A stretch of DNA of 40,090 nt from Flavobacterium sp. Lineage in GTDB: Bacteria; Bacteroidota; Bacteroidia; Flavobacteriales; Flavobacteriaceae. Position 1 is the stretch's first letter, and each line of letters opens with the position of its first letter. A program made the translations under genes and the position numbers. Below are positions 14,792-23,308 of this stretch, one piece after another. The DNA lies in contig NZ_JAIXTJ010000032.1 of assembly GCF_027483985.1 (NCBI RefSeq), forward strand, positions 1 through 40,090, written 5' to 3'. The notes beneath the pieces were generated by a model. It was not told the origin of the DNA and searched no databases. It worked only from the letters and a program-made list of their open reading frames with translations.

Positions 14792-15175
14792 ATGAACGAT
14801 GTACAAACACAAGACGATTTATATAAAATTGTAAATGATTTTTATAAAAAATTATTTGCTGACGATCGCATTAATTACATTTTTACCAAAGTAATTCCTG
14901 TTCACGAAAACCTTGAGGAGCATTTGCAAACTTTAGTTAAATTTTGGTCGCAGGCCATTCTAGGAACTGGTGGTTATTTTAACAATTTAACCCAAATGCA
15001 TTTGGATGTAGATACGAAATCACATTTAACTAAAGAATTATTTGAAATTTGGTTGACGCATTTTGAAGCAGCCATTAATGAAAATTTTGAAGGATTTAAT
15101 TGCGAACGAATGAAAAATATGGCACACAATCTTTCGAGCATAATGCAAATAAAAATTGCTAAAAACCAATCATAA
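14792..15175 (+). CDS. Group III truncated haemoglobin
   Basis: A 127-aa haem protein of the 2/2 globin fold, cytoplasmic. By comparison with Campylobacter Ctb, the key residues are present: Tyr18 (B10, in NDFYKKL), His44 (E7, EEHLQTL), the proximal His70 (F8, QMHLDV) and Trp87 (G8, FEIWL). FWSQAILGTGGY also matches the group III pattern. The family binds O2 and NO, and some members take part in NO or oxygen handling; the role here is not shown. It appears monocistronic with its own -7 box. Confidence 0.93.
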   Translation: MNDVQTQDDLYKIVNDFYKKLFADDRINYIFTKVIPVHENLEEHLQTLVKFWSQAILGTGGYFNNLTQMHLDVDTKSHLTKELFEIWLTHFEAAINENFEGFNCERMKNMAHNLSSIMQIKIAKNQS

Positions 15176-15306
15176 AATTATCATATTACTATTAAAACAT
15201 AATAATATTAGCAAAATCATAATTATATGCACGCATATTAATTAATAACAATTAAATTGGAATTTTATTATTAAATTTACATTAAAATCTATTCATTACC
15301 ACTAAA

Positions 15307-16368
15307 ATGAACATAAAAATAACAGGTTCCGGAAGTTATATTCCAACAGAAATAGTAACCAATAAAGACTTTTCAAATCATACTTTTTTAAATGAAGATG
15401 GTTCGCCATTTCCGCTTCCAAATGAAGTGATAACAGAAAAATTTTACGGAATTACTGGAATTGAAGAACGTCGTTATGCTTCTGATAATTTACTTACCTC
15501 TGACCTTGCTTATTTTGCTTCAAAAAAAGCTATTGAAGATTCAGGTATTGATCCTGAAACTTTAGATTATATCATTTTCGCGCACAATTTTGGAAATCAA
15601 AAAAAAGGAGCCATTCAAGCAGACTTACTTCCTAGTTTGGCGACTCGTGTGAAACATAGTTTACGTATTAAAAATCCAAAATGTGTTGCATACGATATGC
15701 TTTTTGGTTGCCCAGGTTGGGTTGAAGGCGTTATTCAAGCGACTGCATTTATAAAAGCTGGAATGGCAAAAAAATGTTTGGTGATTGGTGCCGAAACTTT
15801 ATCAAGAGTTACCGATCCGCACGACAGAGATTCTATGATTTATTCTGATGGTGCTGGTGCAACTATTATTGAAGCTGTTGAAGGTGAAAATGAAGGGATT
15901 CTTGCACACGAATCTGCAACTTATGCTTATGACGAAGCCAACTATTTATTTTTCGGAAATTCTTTTAATAAAGATCACGACCCAGATGTTCGCTATATAA
16001 AAATGCACGGAAGAAAGATTTACGAATTTGCCTTGAGCAATGTTCCAAAAGCAATGAAAGAATGTTTAGACAGTAGCGGAATTGACATCAATCAAGTAAA
16101 AAAAGTGTTGATTCATCAAGCCAATGAAAAAATGGATGAAGCTATAATTCAACGTTTTTATAAATTGTACGGACAAACGCCACCACAAGGAATTATGCCA
16201 ATGAGTATTCATAAATTAGGAAACTCAAGCGTAGCAACAGTTCCAACGCTTTATGATTCACTTATTAAAGGTAAAATCGAAAATCAAGAAATCAACAAAG
16301 GAGATGTTATCTTGTTTGCATCTGTCGGTGCTGGAATGAACATTAACGCAATAGTTTATAGAATGTAA
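15307..16368 (+). CDS. 3-oxoacyl-ACP synthase III family protein (FabH-like)
   Basis: A 353-aa thiolase-fold condensing enzyme. The KASIII catalytic triad is visible: Cys135 in LFGCPGW, His270 in LIHQANEK, and Asn306 in KLGNSSVATV. The family condenses an acyl-CoA with malonyl-ACP to start fatty acid or related chains. The extended N-terminal part before ITGIEERRYA and the YEFALSNVPKAM region fit a KASIII paralogue rather than the housekeeping FabH, so the true substrate is open. It is followed by a methyltransferase and a glycosyltransferase on the same strand. Confidence 0.9.
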   Translation: MNIKITGSGSYIPTEIVTNKDFSNHTFLNEDGSPFPLPNEVITEKFYGITGIEERRYASDNLLTSDLAYFASKKAIEDSGIDPETLDYIIFAHNFGNQKKGAIQADLLPSLATRVKHSLRIKNPKCVAYDMLFGCPGWVEGVIQATAFIKAGMAKKCLVIGAETLSRVTDPHDRDSMIYSDGAGATIIEAVEGENEGILAHESATYAYDEANYLFFGNSFNKDHDPDVRYIKMHGRKIYEFALSNVPKAMKECLDSSGIDINQVKKVLIHQANEKMDEAIIQRFYKLYGQTPPQGIMPMSIHKLGNSSVATVPTLYDSLIKGKIENQEINKGDVILFASVGAGMNINAIVYRM

Positions 16369-16377
16369 TTTTTTAAG

Positions 16378-16447
16378 TTTGTTGTTTATTGTTACGGCTT
16401 AATAGTTATTTTTGCAAATCAATATACACTAAACTATAACCGCTAAA
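16378..16447. repeat. Heptad arrays before the methyltransferase gene
   Basis: Five 7-nt units start at 16378, 16385, 16392, 16399 and 16406, each beginning TT (TTTGTTG, TTTATTG and diverged forms). The first two are reverse complements of units in the purE spacer. Three further units, CACTAAA, CTATAAC and CGCTAAA, start at 16427, 16434 and 16441 and end exactly at the ATG at 16448. The second set is weaker. Confidence 0.6.
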
Positions 16448-16978
16448 ATGTACGAAAAAACATTTCCAAATAAACGTTTCAAACATACTTTAGAATTTTT
16501 ACAAAAGCACGTTACAACTTCAGAAACCATCTTTGATTTAGGTGTTCCGAATCCGTTTTCTAAAATAATGGAAGACAATGGCTATACTGTAAAAAACACC
16601 AAAGGTGAAGATTTAGACAACGACCAAACCGCTTTACAAAACGAAACCTATACTGTTTTTACAGCTTTTGAAATCTTTGAACATTTATTGAATCCGTATA
16701 CTGTTTTGCAGAATGTAAAATGTGATAAATTATTGATTTCAATTCCGTTACGTTTATGGTTTTCGCCAGCTTATAGAAGCAAAACTGATATGTGGGACAG
16801 GCATTACCACGAATTTGAAGATTGGCAACTAGATTGGCTTCTTGAAAAAACGGGTTGGAAAATCACAGCTCGAGAAAAATTCACACATCCTGTAAAAAAA
16901 TTAGGCTTCAGACCTTTGTTAAGGTACTTTACTCCAAGATATTATATTGTTTTTGCTGAAAAAGTGAAAAGTAATTAG
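16448..16978 (+). CDS. SAM-dependent methyltransferase, class I-like
   Basis: A 176-aa protein with a reduced Rossmann methyltransferase layout. Motif I is degenerate (SETIFDLGVPNPFSKIMEDNGY, about 24-45, where an E-D-x-G-x-G loop is expected), then TVFTAFEIFEHLLNPY (about 73-88), typical of the type 11/12 family, and KLLISIPLRLW for strand 4/5. The FDLGVPNPF loop lacks the usual glycines, so SAM binding may differ. The C-terminal RHYHEFEDWQLDWLLEKTGW is common in methyltransferases linked to envelope sugars. The following glycosyltransferase supports a surface-polymer role by context only. Confidence 0.8.
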   Translation: MYEKTFPNKRFKHTLEFLQKHVTTSETIFDLGVPNPFSKIMEDNGYTVKNTKGEDLDNDQTALQNETYTVFTAFEIFEHLLNPYTVLQNVKCDKLLISIPLRLWFSPAYRSKTDMWDRHYHEFEDWQLDWLLEKTGWKITAREKFTHPVKKLGFRPLLRYFTPRYYIVFAEKVKSN

Positions 16979-16995
16979 TAAATAGTGATTAGCTA
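16963..16995. repeat. Heptad array (AGTnAnT) at the glycosyltransferase start
   Basis: Units start at 16963, 16970, 16977, 16984 and 16991: AGTGAAA, AGTAATT, AGTAAAT, AGTGATT and a truncated AGCTA. The array covers the last codons and stop of the methyltransferase gene and ends at the next ATG (16996). Eight stop triplets fall in it and its junction with the ATG, in all three plus-strand frames. Confidence 0.85.
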
Positions 16996-17844
16996 ATGAA
17001 ATATTACATTGTCATTCCATCACACAACGAAGAATCTTTGATTTCTTTGACACTTCAATCTTTGGTTGAACAAACTGTTTTGCCCACAAAAATTGTTGTG
17101 GTAAATGATAATTCTACTGATAAAACAGAAGATGTTGTCAATTCATTTGTCTCAAAATATTCTTTTATTTCTTTAGTAAACAAAACATCTGATGCCATTC
17201 ATTTGCCCGGAAGTAAAGTCATTCAGGCATTTCAAAAAGGATATGAAACTTTAGATGAAAACTATGATTTTATTGTAAAAGCAGATTCTGATTTAATTTT
17301 TCCAAAAAACTATTTTGAAACTATAGTAAAACATTTTCAATCAGATGAACGAATTGGAATGGCTGGAGGTTTTTGTTATATAGAAAAAAATGGTGAATGG
17401 ATTTTGGAAAATCTTACAGATAAAGATCATATTCGTGGCGCATTGAAAGCCTACAGAAAAGAAACGTTCAAGCAAATTGGCGGATTAAAACCAGCAATGG
17501 GTTGGGATACTGTTGATGAATTGCTATGTAAATTCTATAATTGGAAAGTAGTTACTGATGAAAGTTTGCATGTAAAACACTTAAAACCAACAGGCGCAAA
17601 CTACAACAAAACAGCTCGTTACAAACAAGGTGAGTCATTTTATTCTTTAGGTTACGGATTTATTATTACTGCCATCGCTTCTATAAAATTGGCAATGATG
17701 AAGAAAAAACCATTACTATTTATAGATTATATTAAAGGTTTTTGGAAAGCTAAATCATCTAAGAAACCGCTTTTAGTAACCGAAGAACAAGCTAAATTTA
17801 TACGTAGTTACCGACTTAAAAAGATGAAAGAAAAATTGTTTTAA
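16996..17844 (+). CDS. Glycosyltransferase family 2
   Basis: The 282-aa protein has a GT-A fold: IVIPSHNEESLISLTLQSLV (about 6-25), VVVNDNSTDKT (34-44), the metal-binding DSD at residues 97-99 in VKADSDLIFP, and the acceptor-side region MGWDTVDELLCKF. Such enzymes transfer a sugar from a nucleotide donor to a lipid or glycan acceptor at the inner face of the membrane. No membrane anchor is obvious apart from a hydrophobic patch near GYGFIITAIASIKLAM (about 220-235). Donor and acceptor are unknown. Confidence 0.92.
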   Translation: MKYYIVIPSHNEESLISLTLQSLVEQTVLPTKIVVVNDNSTDKTEDVVNSFVSKYSFISLVNKTSDAIHLPGSKVIQAFQKGYETLDENYDFIVKADSDLIFPKNYFETIVKHFQSDERIGMAGGFCYIEKNGEWILENLTDKDHIRGALKAYRKETFKQIGGLKPAMGWDTVDELLCKFYNWKVVTDESLHVKHLKPTGANYNKTARYKQGESFYSLGYGFIITAIASIKLAMMKKKPLLFIDYIKGFWKAKSSKKPLLVTEEQAKFIRSYRLKKMKEKLF

Positions 17845-17882
17845 AGTTTTAATCCCTCTTTCAAATAAAATTATAGTATTTT

Positions 17883-17917
17883 TACTGCCAACTATAAACT
17901 GAACACTGAACCCTTAT
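17883..17917. repeat. Heptad array (nACTnnn) before mlaE
   Basis: Units start at 17883, 17890, 17897, 17904 and 17911: TACTGCC, AACTATA, AACTGAA, CACTGAA and a diverged CCCTTAT. The mlaE ATG follows three bases later. AACTATA also occurs as a unit in the purE spacer. Confidence 0.8.
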
Positions 17918-17920
17918 AAA

Positions 17921-18670
17921 ATGATGTTAATTCGTTATTTAACGCAAATAGGAAGATATTTCTTGATGCTAAAAGAAGTATTCAACAAACCAACCAAATG
18001 GTCGGTAATGAAAGGCTTGATTTTGAAAGAAATTGATGACCTTGTTATTGACTCACTTGGTATCGTTGCTTTTATCTCATTTTTCGTTGGAGGTGTTGTT
18101 TCTATACAAACGGCTTTAAACTTAACCAATCCGTTAATTCCAAAATATCTTATAGGTTTTGCTACTAGACAATCGGTAATATTGGAGTTCGCTCCTACTT
18201 TTATCTCGATCATTATGGCAGGAAAAATGGGATCGTTTATAACTTCAAGTATTGGTACGATGCGCGTAACTGAACAAATTGATGCTCTTGAAGTTATGGG
18301 AGTAAATTCGTTAAACTACCTAGTTTTCCCGAAAATAATTGCACTTTTATTATATCCTTTTGTTATCGGAATTGCAATGTTTCTAGGTATTTTAGGTGGT
18401 TGGATGGCTGGTGTTTATGGTGGATTTACAACTAGTAACGAATTCATATCAGGAATACAAACCGAATTTATACCATTTCACATTACCTATGCTTTTATAA
18501 AAACTATTGTTTTTGCAATGATTTTAGCTACAATTCCCTCTTTTCACGGTTACTATATGAAAGGTGGCGCTTTGGAAGTTGGAAAAGCAAGTACCGTTTC
18601 TTTCGTTTGGACTTCGGTAGTAATCATTTTGGTCAACTATATTTTAACTCAATTACTTTTAACGAATTAA
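17921..18670 (+). CDS. mlaE: MlaE family ABC transporter permease
   Basis: A 249-aa inner-membrane permease of the MlaE/Ttg2B/YrbE family, which moves phospholipids between the inner and outer membranes. There are about five membrane segments. The conserved stretch EFAPTFISIIMAGKMGSFITS followed by GTMRVTEQIDALEVMGVN (about 85-125) is the family signature (EIGP..A.l..GR.Ga...ELGtM...EQ.DAL...G). The partner ATPase follows after 3 bp. No MCE-domain (MlaD) gene is in the window. ATG occurs twice at the start (17921 and 17924); either could be used. Confidence 0.93.
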   Translation: MMLIRYLTQIGRYFLMLKEVFNKPTKWSVMKGLILKEIDDLVIDSLGIVAFISFFVGGVVSIQTALNLTNPLIPKYLIGFATRQSVILEFAPTFISIIMAGKMGSFITSSIGTMRVTEQIDALEVMGVNSLNYLVFPKIIALLLYPFVIGIAMFLGILGGWMAGVYGGFTTSNEFISGIQTEFIPFHITYAFIKTIVFAMILATIPSFHGYYMKGGALEVGKASTVSFVWTSVVIILVNYILTQLLLTN

Positions 18671-18673
18671 CCA

Positions 18674-19438
18674 ATGATAGAAGTAAAAAACGTAGAAAAA
18701 TCGTTCGGAGAATCTAAAGTTTTGAAAGGAATTTCAGCAACTTTTGATGCAGGTAAAACTAATTTAATTATTGGTCAAAGTGGTTCGGGTAAAACCGTTT
18801 TATTAAAATCTTTATTAGGTATTTTTACTCCTGATGTTGGTACCATTTCGTTCGATGGCAGAATCTATTCTGAACTTAGTCCTGATGAAAAACGTTCTTT
18901 GAGAACCGAAATCGGAATGGTGTTTCAAGGAAGTGCGCTTTTTGATAGTATGACAGTTGAAGAAAACGTTGGTTTTCCGTTAAAAATGTTCACAACAAAA
19001 TCTCCTGAAGAAATCAAAGAACGAGTTAATACTGTAATTGATAGAGTTAATTTAATAAACGCCAATCACAAAAAACCTTCTGAGATTTCAGGCGGAATGC
19101 AAAAACGTGTTGCGATTGCAAGAGCAATCGTAAACAATCCAAAATATCTTTTTTGTGATGAACCCAATTCTGGTTTAGACCCAAAAACTGCTATTGTAAT
19201 TGATAACTTAATTAACGAAATAACCGTAGAATACAATATCACAACAGTTGTCAATACACACGATATGAATTCGGTGATGGAAATTGGTGATAAAATTATT
19301 TTCCTTAAAAATGGAATTCTCGCTTGGGAAGGTACCAAAAAAGACATTTTTAAAACTGATAATGAAGCGATTGTAGATTTTGTATACTCATCTAACTTGT
19401 TTAAAAAAATTAGAAAAGCACAAAACAAAGAGGAATAA
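18674..19438 (+). CDS. mlaF: MlaF family ABC transporter ATP-binding protein
   Basis: A 254-aa ATPase partner of the MlaE-type permease. Walker A is GQSGSGKT at residues 34-41, the signature ISGGMQKR at about 138-145, and Walker B with catalytic Glu163 is in LFCDEPNSGLDP. The H-loop histidine is in VVNTHDMNSV. The GMQKR signature is typical of the MlaF/MKL group rather than sugar or amino-acid importers. Its 3' end is convergent with the large surface-protein gene, with only two bases between the stop codons. Confidence 0.95.
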   Translation: MIEVKNVEKSFGESKVLKGISATFDAGKTNLIIGQSGSGKTVLLKSLLGIFTPDVGTISFDGRIYSELSPDEKRSLRTEIGMVFQGSALFDSMTVEENVGFPLKMFTTKSPEEIKERVNTVIDRVNLINANHKKPSEISGGMQKRVAIARAIVNNPKYLFCDEPNSGLDPKTAIVIDNLINEITVEYNITTVVNTHDMNSVMEIGDKIIFLKNGILAWEGTKKDIFKTDNEAIVDFVYSSNLFKKIRKAQNKEE

Positions 19439-19440
19439 AG

Positions 19441-22400
19441 TTAATAAGCTCTTATTAAATATATCCAACCTGTTCTTGATGCTCGATTTTCAAAATCAAG
19501 TAAGTAGTAATACGTTCCATCGGGTAATAATTTGTTACTATTCTTTTGTTGACCATACCATTGATTGGTATAATTATCTTGTTCATAAACCAACATTCCG
19601 TATCGATTATAGATTTTTAGGTTTCTAATATCAGTGAAACCCGATAAATCAAAAGTTTCATTAGCTCCATCACCATTGGGTGAAATCCCATTCGGAATTG
19701 TACACATTGTATTCAAAACCTCAATAGACTGATTTGTACTGCAACCATTACTATTGGTAATCACCACTGCATAATTTCCTTTAGGCAGATTCGAAATCTG
19801 AATTGGATTGCTCGTACTCGTAAAACCATCTGGACCTGACCATAAGAAGGAATCTGTACTTACATTCAAACCATCAGCAGAAACAACTTTGACCGTATAA
19901 ACATCATTTACGCAATTAGCTTCAATGGTATAAACTGGATTGGAGTTAACCACGATCGTTTTCGATACAGAAGAAATACAGCCATTTACATTAGCAATTA
20001 ACGTATAGGTTCCGCTTAAACTGGTATTTGCTGTATTGAAAGTCAAATTTTGAGTAGTTGCATTAAAGTTGTTTGGTCCATTCCATTGATAAGTAGCATT
20101 TGGAATGGTATCTGTTATAAACTGAATTGCATCACCACTACAATAGTTACTCGCAACAGTAACAACTGGCACTGTAGCAATAGGATTAAAACTGATAGTA
20201 ACAACAGCTTCGTCCAAAGTATTACAAAATCCAGATACGCTGTATTTAAAAGTATAATTCCCGTAAGGAATACCAATTGGCAACCAGTTATTTCCTGATA
20301 ACATTCCGCTATTGGTAGTTTCTTGCCAAACACCTCCGGTATCATATGTTCCGTTTAATATTGTAAATAAATTTACGGTATTCGTGCTTCCACAAATTAC
20401 TAAATTACCATCTAAACCTGCGTTTGGAACTGCATTTAATGGAATGGTATAGGAAATAATTTTATCTATGCAAGAACCTGCAGCAGTTGAATAAATTCTA
20501 ACATAGTAAGTTCCTGCAGCAAGAGCAGAATTAAACGGATTAAATGTTAAAACATTAGTTGTACTAAGAATTGTTGACGTATTGGTTCCTTTCCACCATT
20601 GATAATTTAAAAACGAAAAGGGTTGAACCGACAAAGAACCAGCTTGACCTTGACATAAATTACTCGCAGTTATTGAAGGTTCGGGCAAAGTAGTTATATC
20701 AAATAAACGATTAACAATATTTCCACATTGGTCTTGAACCTGAAAATTATAAATACCAGGTTGCAATCCAGAAAATAAATTAGACGTACCGTTATTCACC
20801 ACAAAAGGCAACCCATCTTTAGTTGTAATTTTATAGTTCAATGGCGGAAAACCATTAGCTTCAATGACTACTTGCGTTCCTTGATTGACACAAGGCAATG
20901 CATATGCGGCAGTTATAGATAATCCTCCTGTATAGTCAAAAGTTCTAATATTTTCGATACAATTTAACAAAGTTGGACTTCCGTTTGAAAAGTATTGATA
21001 AGTTTGCAAAATTCTGAATTGACCTAAAGATGCAATATTGATATTAGTTGTATTATTTAATATGCTCAATGAGTTACTACTTGTTGGCAACGTATTTGAA
21101 CTATATACAACACCAGTAGTTGGATGCATCCATTGACCAGTAATTGAATTGTACTTTTGTAACCAAAATTGCGACGCATAAGCACTATTATTGTTGTAAT
21201 TCATAACCAAATCAAATGACCCACAATTGGAAACCACTTGTATACTTTCTGTAGTGGTGCGATAACCTGTAATAAATCTAGTTTCGGTTCTTTCTACATT
21301 ACAAACATCTTTCGAGTAAAAAGTATAACTTCCTTCCGGTAATGAATTCATATAAAAGATACCATTTGCAGCAATATTAAAACTCACATTATAAGGTAAA
21401 GTAAATGAAAAAGTACTTGGAGCTGCAGTAATTGTAACTACTTGCAGTGGTCCATTTGTACTAATTAATCCGATAGAATTTAAACCAATACCACAACCTT
21501 TTCTATCTAAAAAAACCAACGGATCATTACCTACTTGATTGGTTATCGTTGCAGTTAAAACATAATTAACACCACAATTATCTGTAACCGTTAAGGAATA
21601 ATTTCCGGCAGGCAAATTTGTTATAAGTGCAAACATACCATTAGGATTAGCCAAAGGAACATTGTATGGTAATATTTGATTAAATGTGGTAGGAGCACTT
21701 GTTATTTTAATTGCACTAATTGTTCCGCCAGTGCTATTTACATTAATTGCGCCATCATTTGAAAGACAACCTTGAAAACTATTGCCAAATGCAGTCATTG
21801 ATACACTTCTTGTGGGAACAATTATTTCGTATTGAAATGTCGTTCCACAAACATCTAAACCCGTAAAATTATAAGTTCCTGATGGCAACTGCATGTTAAA
21901 TACTCCCGAATTTATATTAAATGAAACGTTATACGGAAAAGTTTGATTTATTGTTGATGGTCCGCTAGTCATAATAACTGATGTTACAAGTGGTCCGCCA
22001 TTTGGAATGGTAACATTAGCTAATCCCAAACAAGAATCAGCGACTGGAACTACTTGAAAACCCGGCAAAACTTGCTGAATTGTGACTTGAGTTTGAATTG
22101 ATCGTCCGCAAGCATCAACTACTTGAATGGTGTAATTACCACTTGGTAAATTATTAGAACTAGTTCCACTATAAACCAAAACACTAGAATTAAACGGTCC
22201 AGGATGACTTGAATTATAAAGACTTGGATTAAAACCTGCTGGTGCTGAAATAAAACTTGTTGTGTAAGGTGGTAAAAAATCACACAAACTCAATTCTATG
22301 CCACTAATGCAGTTGGAATAAAGTTGTTGAGAATTCAATGCAATTTGTCCGAAAACTGGAATTGCATTTTTAACATAAGCTGTACCACAGGCATCAGTAA

Positions 22401-23241
22401 CCCTGATAGAAAACGTGTAGTTTTGAGCATAAAAAAAAGGTACAACTAATGAAACAACTTGATTTATTGCATTTCCTGAATTTACTGTTTGACTCTGAAC
22501 AATTGGTGTGCCGCCAGAAGGTGGAACTATTGTTGTTTGAATAGTTAACGGATATCTAATTGAAGTATTCGGATTGGCCGTTACCAAAAAATTTCCTGAA
22601 ATTGTCGTGCAAGAGTTAAGCGTACACGATTTTATAAAATCTCCTATAGTAAGATTTGGTGTAATAGAAAAACTCAATGTAAATGTTTGAACTACACCTT
22701 CGCCGCAAGCATCATTTACCCTAATGTTGTATGTTCCTGCTCCTAATCCTGAAAATATATTTGAAGATTGAGGTGGCACAATTACTGGTCCAGAAGTAAT
22801 TTCATAAGAAACTGGACTTCCAGTTAAAACATTTGCAATTATACTTCCCGTATTACAACTTGTTTGCAGACTTGTCAATCCGTAAGTTAGTAAAACTCTA
22901 GTATCGTTTATTTGAATATTCTGTTGAGCGCTATTTGATAAATTACCTAAAGTTTGATTTGCAATCACAAGATAATTTCCAGCCGCTAACCCATTGTAAG
23001 TAGTATTAACAGTTGAACCTATTGGTGTTGTAGTATTTGGCAAACTATAAATACTGTAAGTAATCGTTGCGCCAGGCGTAGTTCCTGATGTTGAAAAACT
23101 TAACGTTCCATTTCCAGTGCAGGATTCGTTTGTCTTTGTGACAACTAAACTAAAACTTGACAATTGTGCAAATGACAACTGAAACGACAAAACAAAAAAG
23201 AAAATTAGATGTAAATGATTAAAACTTGTTTTGCCTTTCAT
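19441..23241 (-). CDS. SprB-like repeat protein with type IX secretion (type B) sorting domain
   Basis: A 1266-aa secreted or surface protein. The signal peptide covers residues 1-25 (cut after SFA). The body is a chain of beta-rich, Ig-like units; conserved phrases such as PYNVSFNIN, LP-G-Y-FT-xDxCG recur. Three clearest copies lie at about 21.93, 21.66 and 21.39 kb, about 90 residues apart. The last roughly 85 residues (PNGDGANETF, LKIYNRYGMLVYEQ, LPDGTYYYLL, GWIYLIR) are the gliding-motility-associated C-terminal domain that directs export by the type IX system. SprB-like proteins act as adhesins in flavobacterial gliding; whether this one does is unknown. Confidence 0.9.
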   Translation of the reverse strand: MKGKTSFNHLHLIFFFVLSFQLSFAQLSSFSLVVTKTNESCTGNGTLSFSTSGTTPGATITYSIYSLPNTTTPIGSTVNTTYNGLAAGNYLVIANQTLGNLSNSAQQNIQINDTRVLLTYGLTSLQTSCNTGSIIANVLTGSPVSYEITSGPVIVPPQSSNIFSGLGAGTYNIRVNDACGEGVVQTFTLSFSITPNLTIGDFIKSCTLNSCTTISGNFLVTANPNTSIRYPLTIQTTIVPPSGGTPIVQSQTVNSGNAINQVVSLVVPFFYAQNYTFSIRVTDACGTAYVKNAIPVFGQIALNSQQLYSNCISGIELSLCDFLPPYTTSFISAPAGFNPSLYNSSHPGPFNSSVLVYSGTSSNNLPSGNYTIQVVDACGRSIQTQVTIQQVLPGFQVVPVADSCLGLANVTIPNGGPLVTSVIMTSGPSTINQTFPYNVSFNINSGVFNMQLPSGTYNFTGLDVCGTTFQYEIIVPTRSVSMTAFGNSFQGCLSNDGAINVNSTGGTISAIKITSAPTTFNQILPYNVPLANPNGMFALITNLPAGNYSLTVTDNCGVNYVLTATITNQVGNDPLVFLDRKGCGIGLNSIGLISTNGPLQVVTITAAPSTFSFTLPYNVSFNIAANGIFYMNSLPEGSYTFYSKDVCNVERTETRFITGYRTTTESIQVVSNCGSFDLVMNYNNNSAYASQFWLQKYNSITGQWMHPTTGVVYSSNTLPTSSNSLSILNNTTNINIASLGQFRILQTYQYFSNGSPTLLNCIENIRTFDYTGGLSITAAYALPCVNQGTQVVIEANGFPPLNYKITTKDGLPFVVNNGTSNLFSGLQPGIYNFQVQDQCGNIVNRLFDITTLPEPSITASNLCQGQAGSLSVQPFSFLNYQWWKGTNTSTILSTTNVLTFNPFNSALAAGTYYVRIYSTAAGSCIDKIISYTIPLNAVPNAGLDGNLVICGSTNTVNLFTILNGTYDTGGVWQETTNSGMLSGNNWLPIGIPYGNYTFKYSVSGFCNTLDEAVVTISFNPIATVPVVTVASNYCSGDAIQFITDTIPNATYQWNGPNNFNATTQNLTFNTANTSLSGTYTLIANVNGCISSVSKTIVVNSNPVYTIEANCVNDVYTVKVVSADGLNVSTDSFLWSGPDGFTSTSNPIQISNLPKGNYAVVITNSNGCSTNQSIEVLNTMCTIPNGISPNGDGANETFDLSGFTDIRNLKIYNRYGMLVYEQDNYTNQWYGQQKNSNKLLPDGTYYYLLDFENRASRTGWIYLIRAY

Positions 23242-23308
23242 AAATTATATTTTTTTAGATAAGATGAATAAATTTACAAAAGGTTGCGCTATTATTTTAA
23301 AAAAATAC

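Noticed and set aside
20050..20345. Short open frames on either strand within the SprB-like gene
   Set aside because: They are shadows of the 1266-aa reading frame and lack plausible starts or composition.
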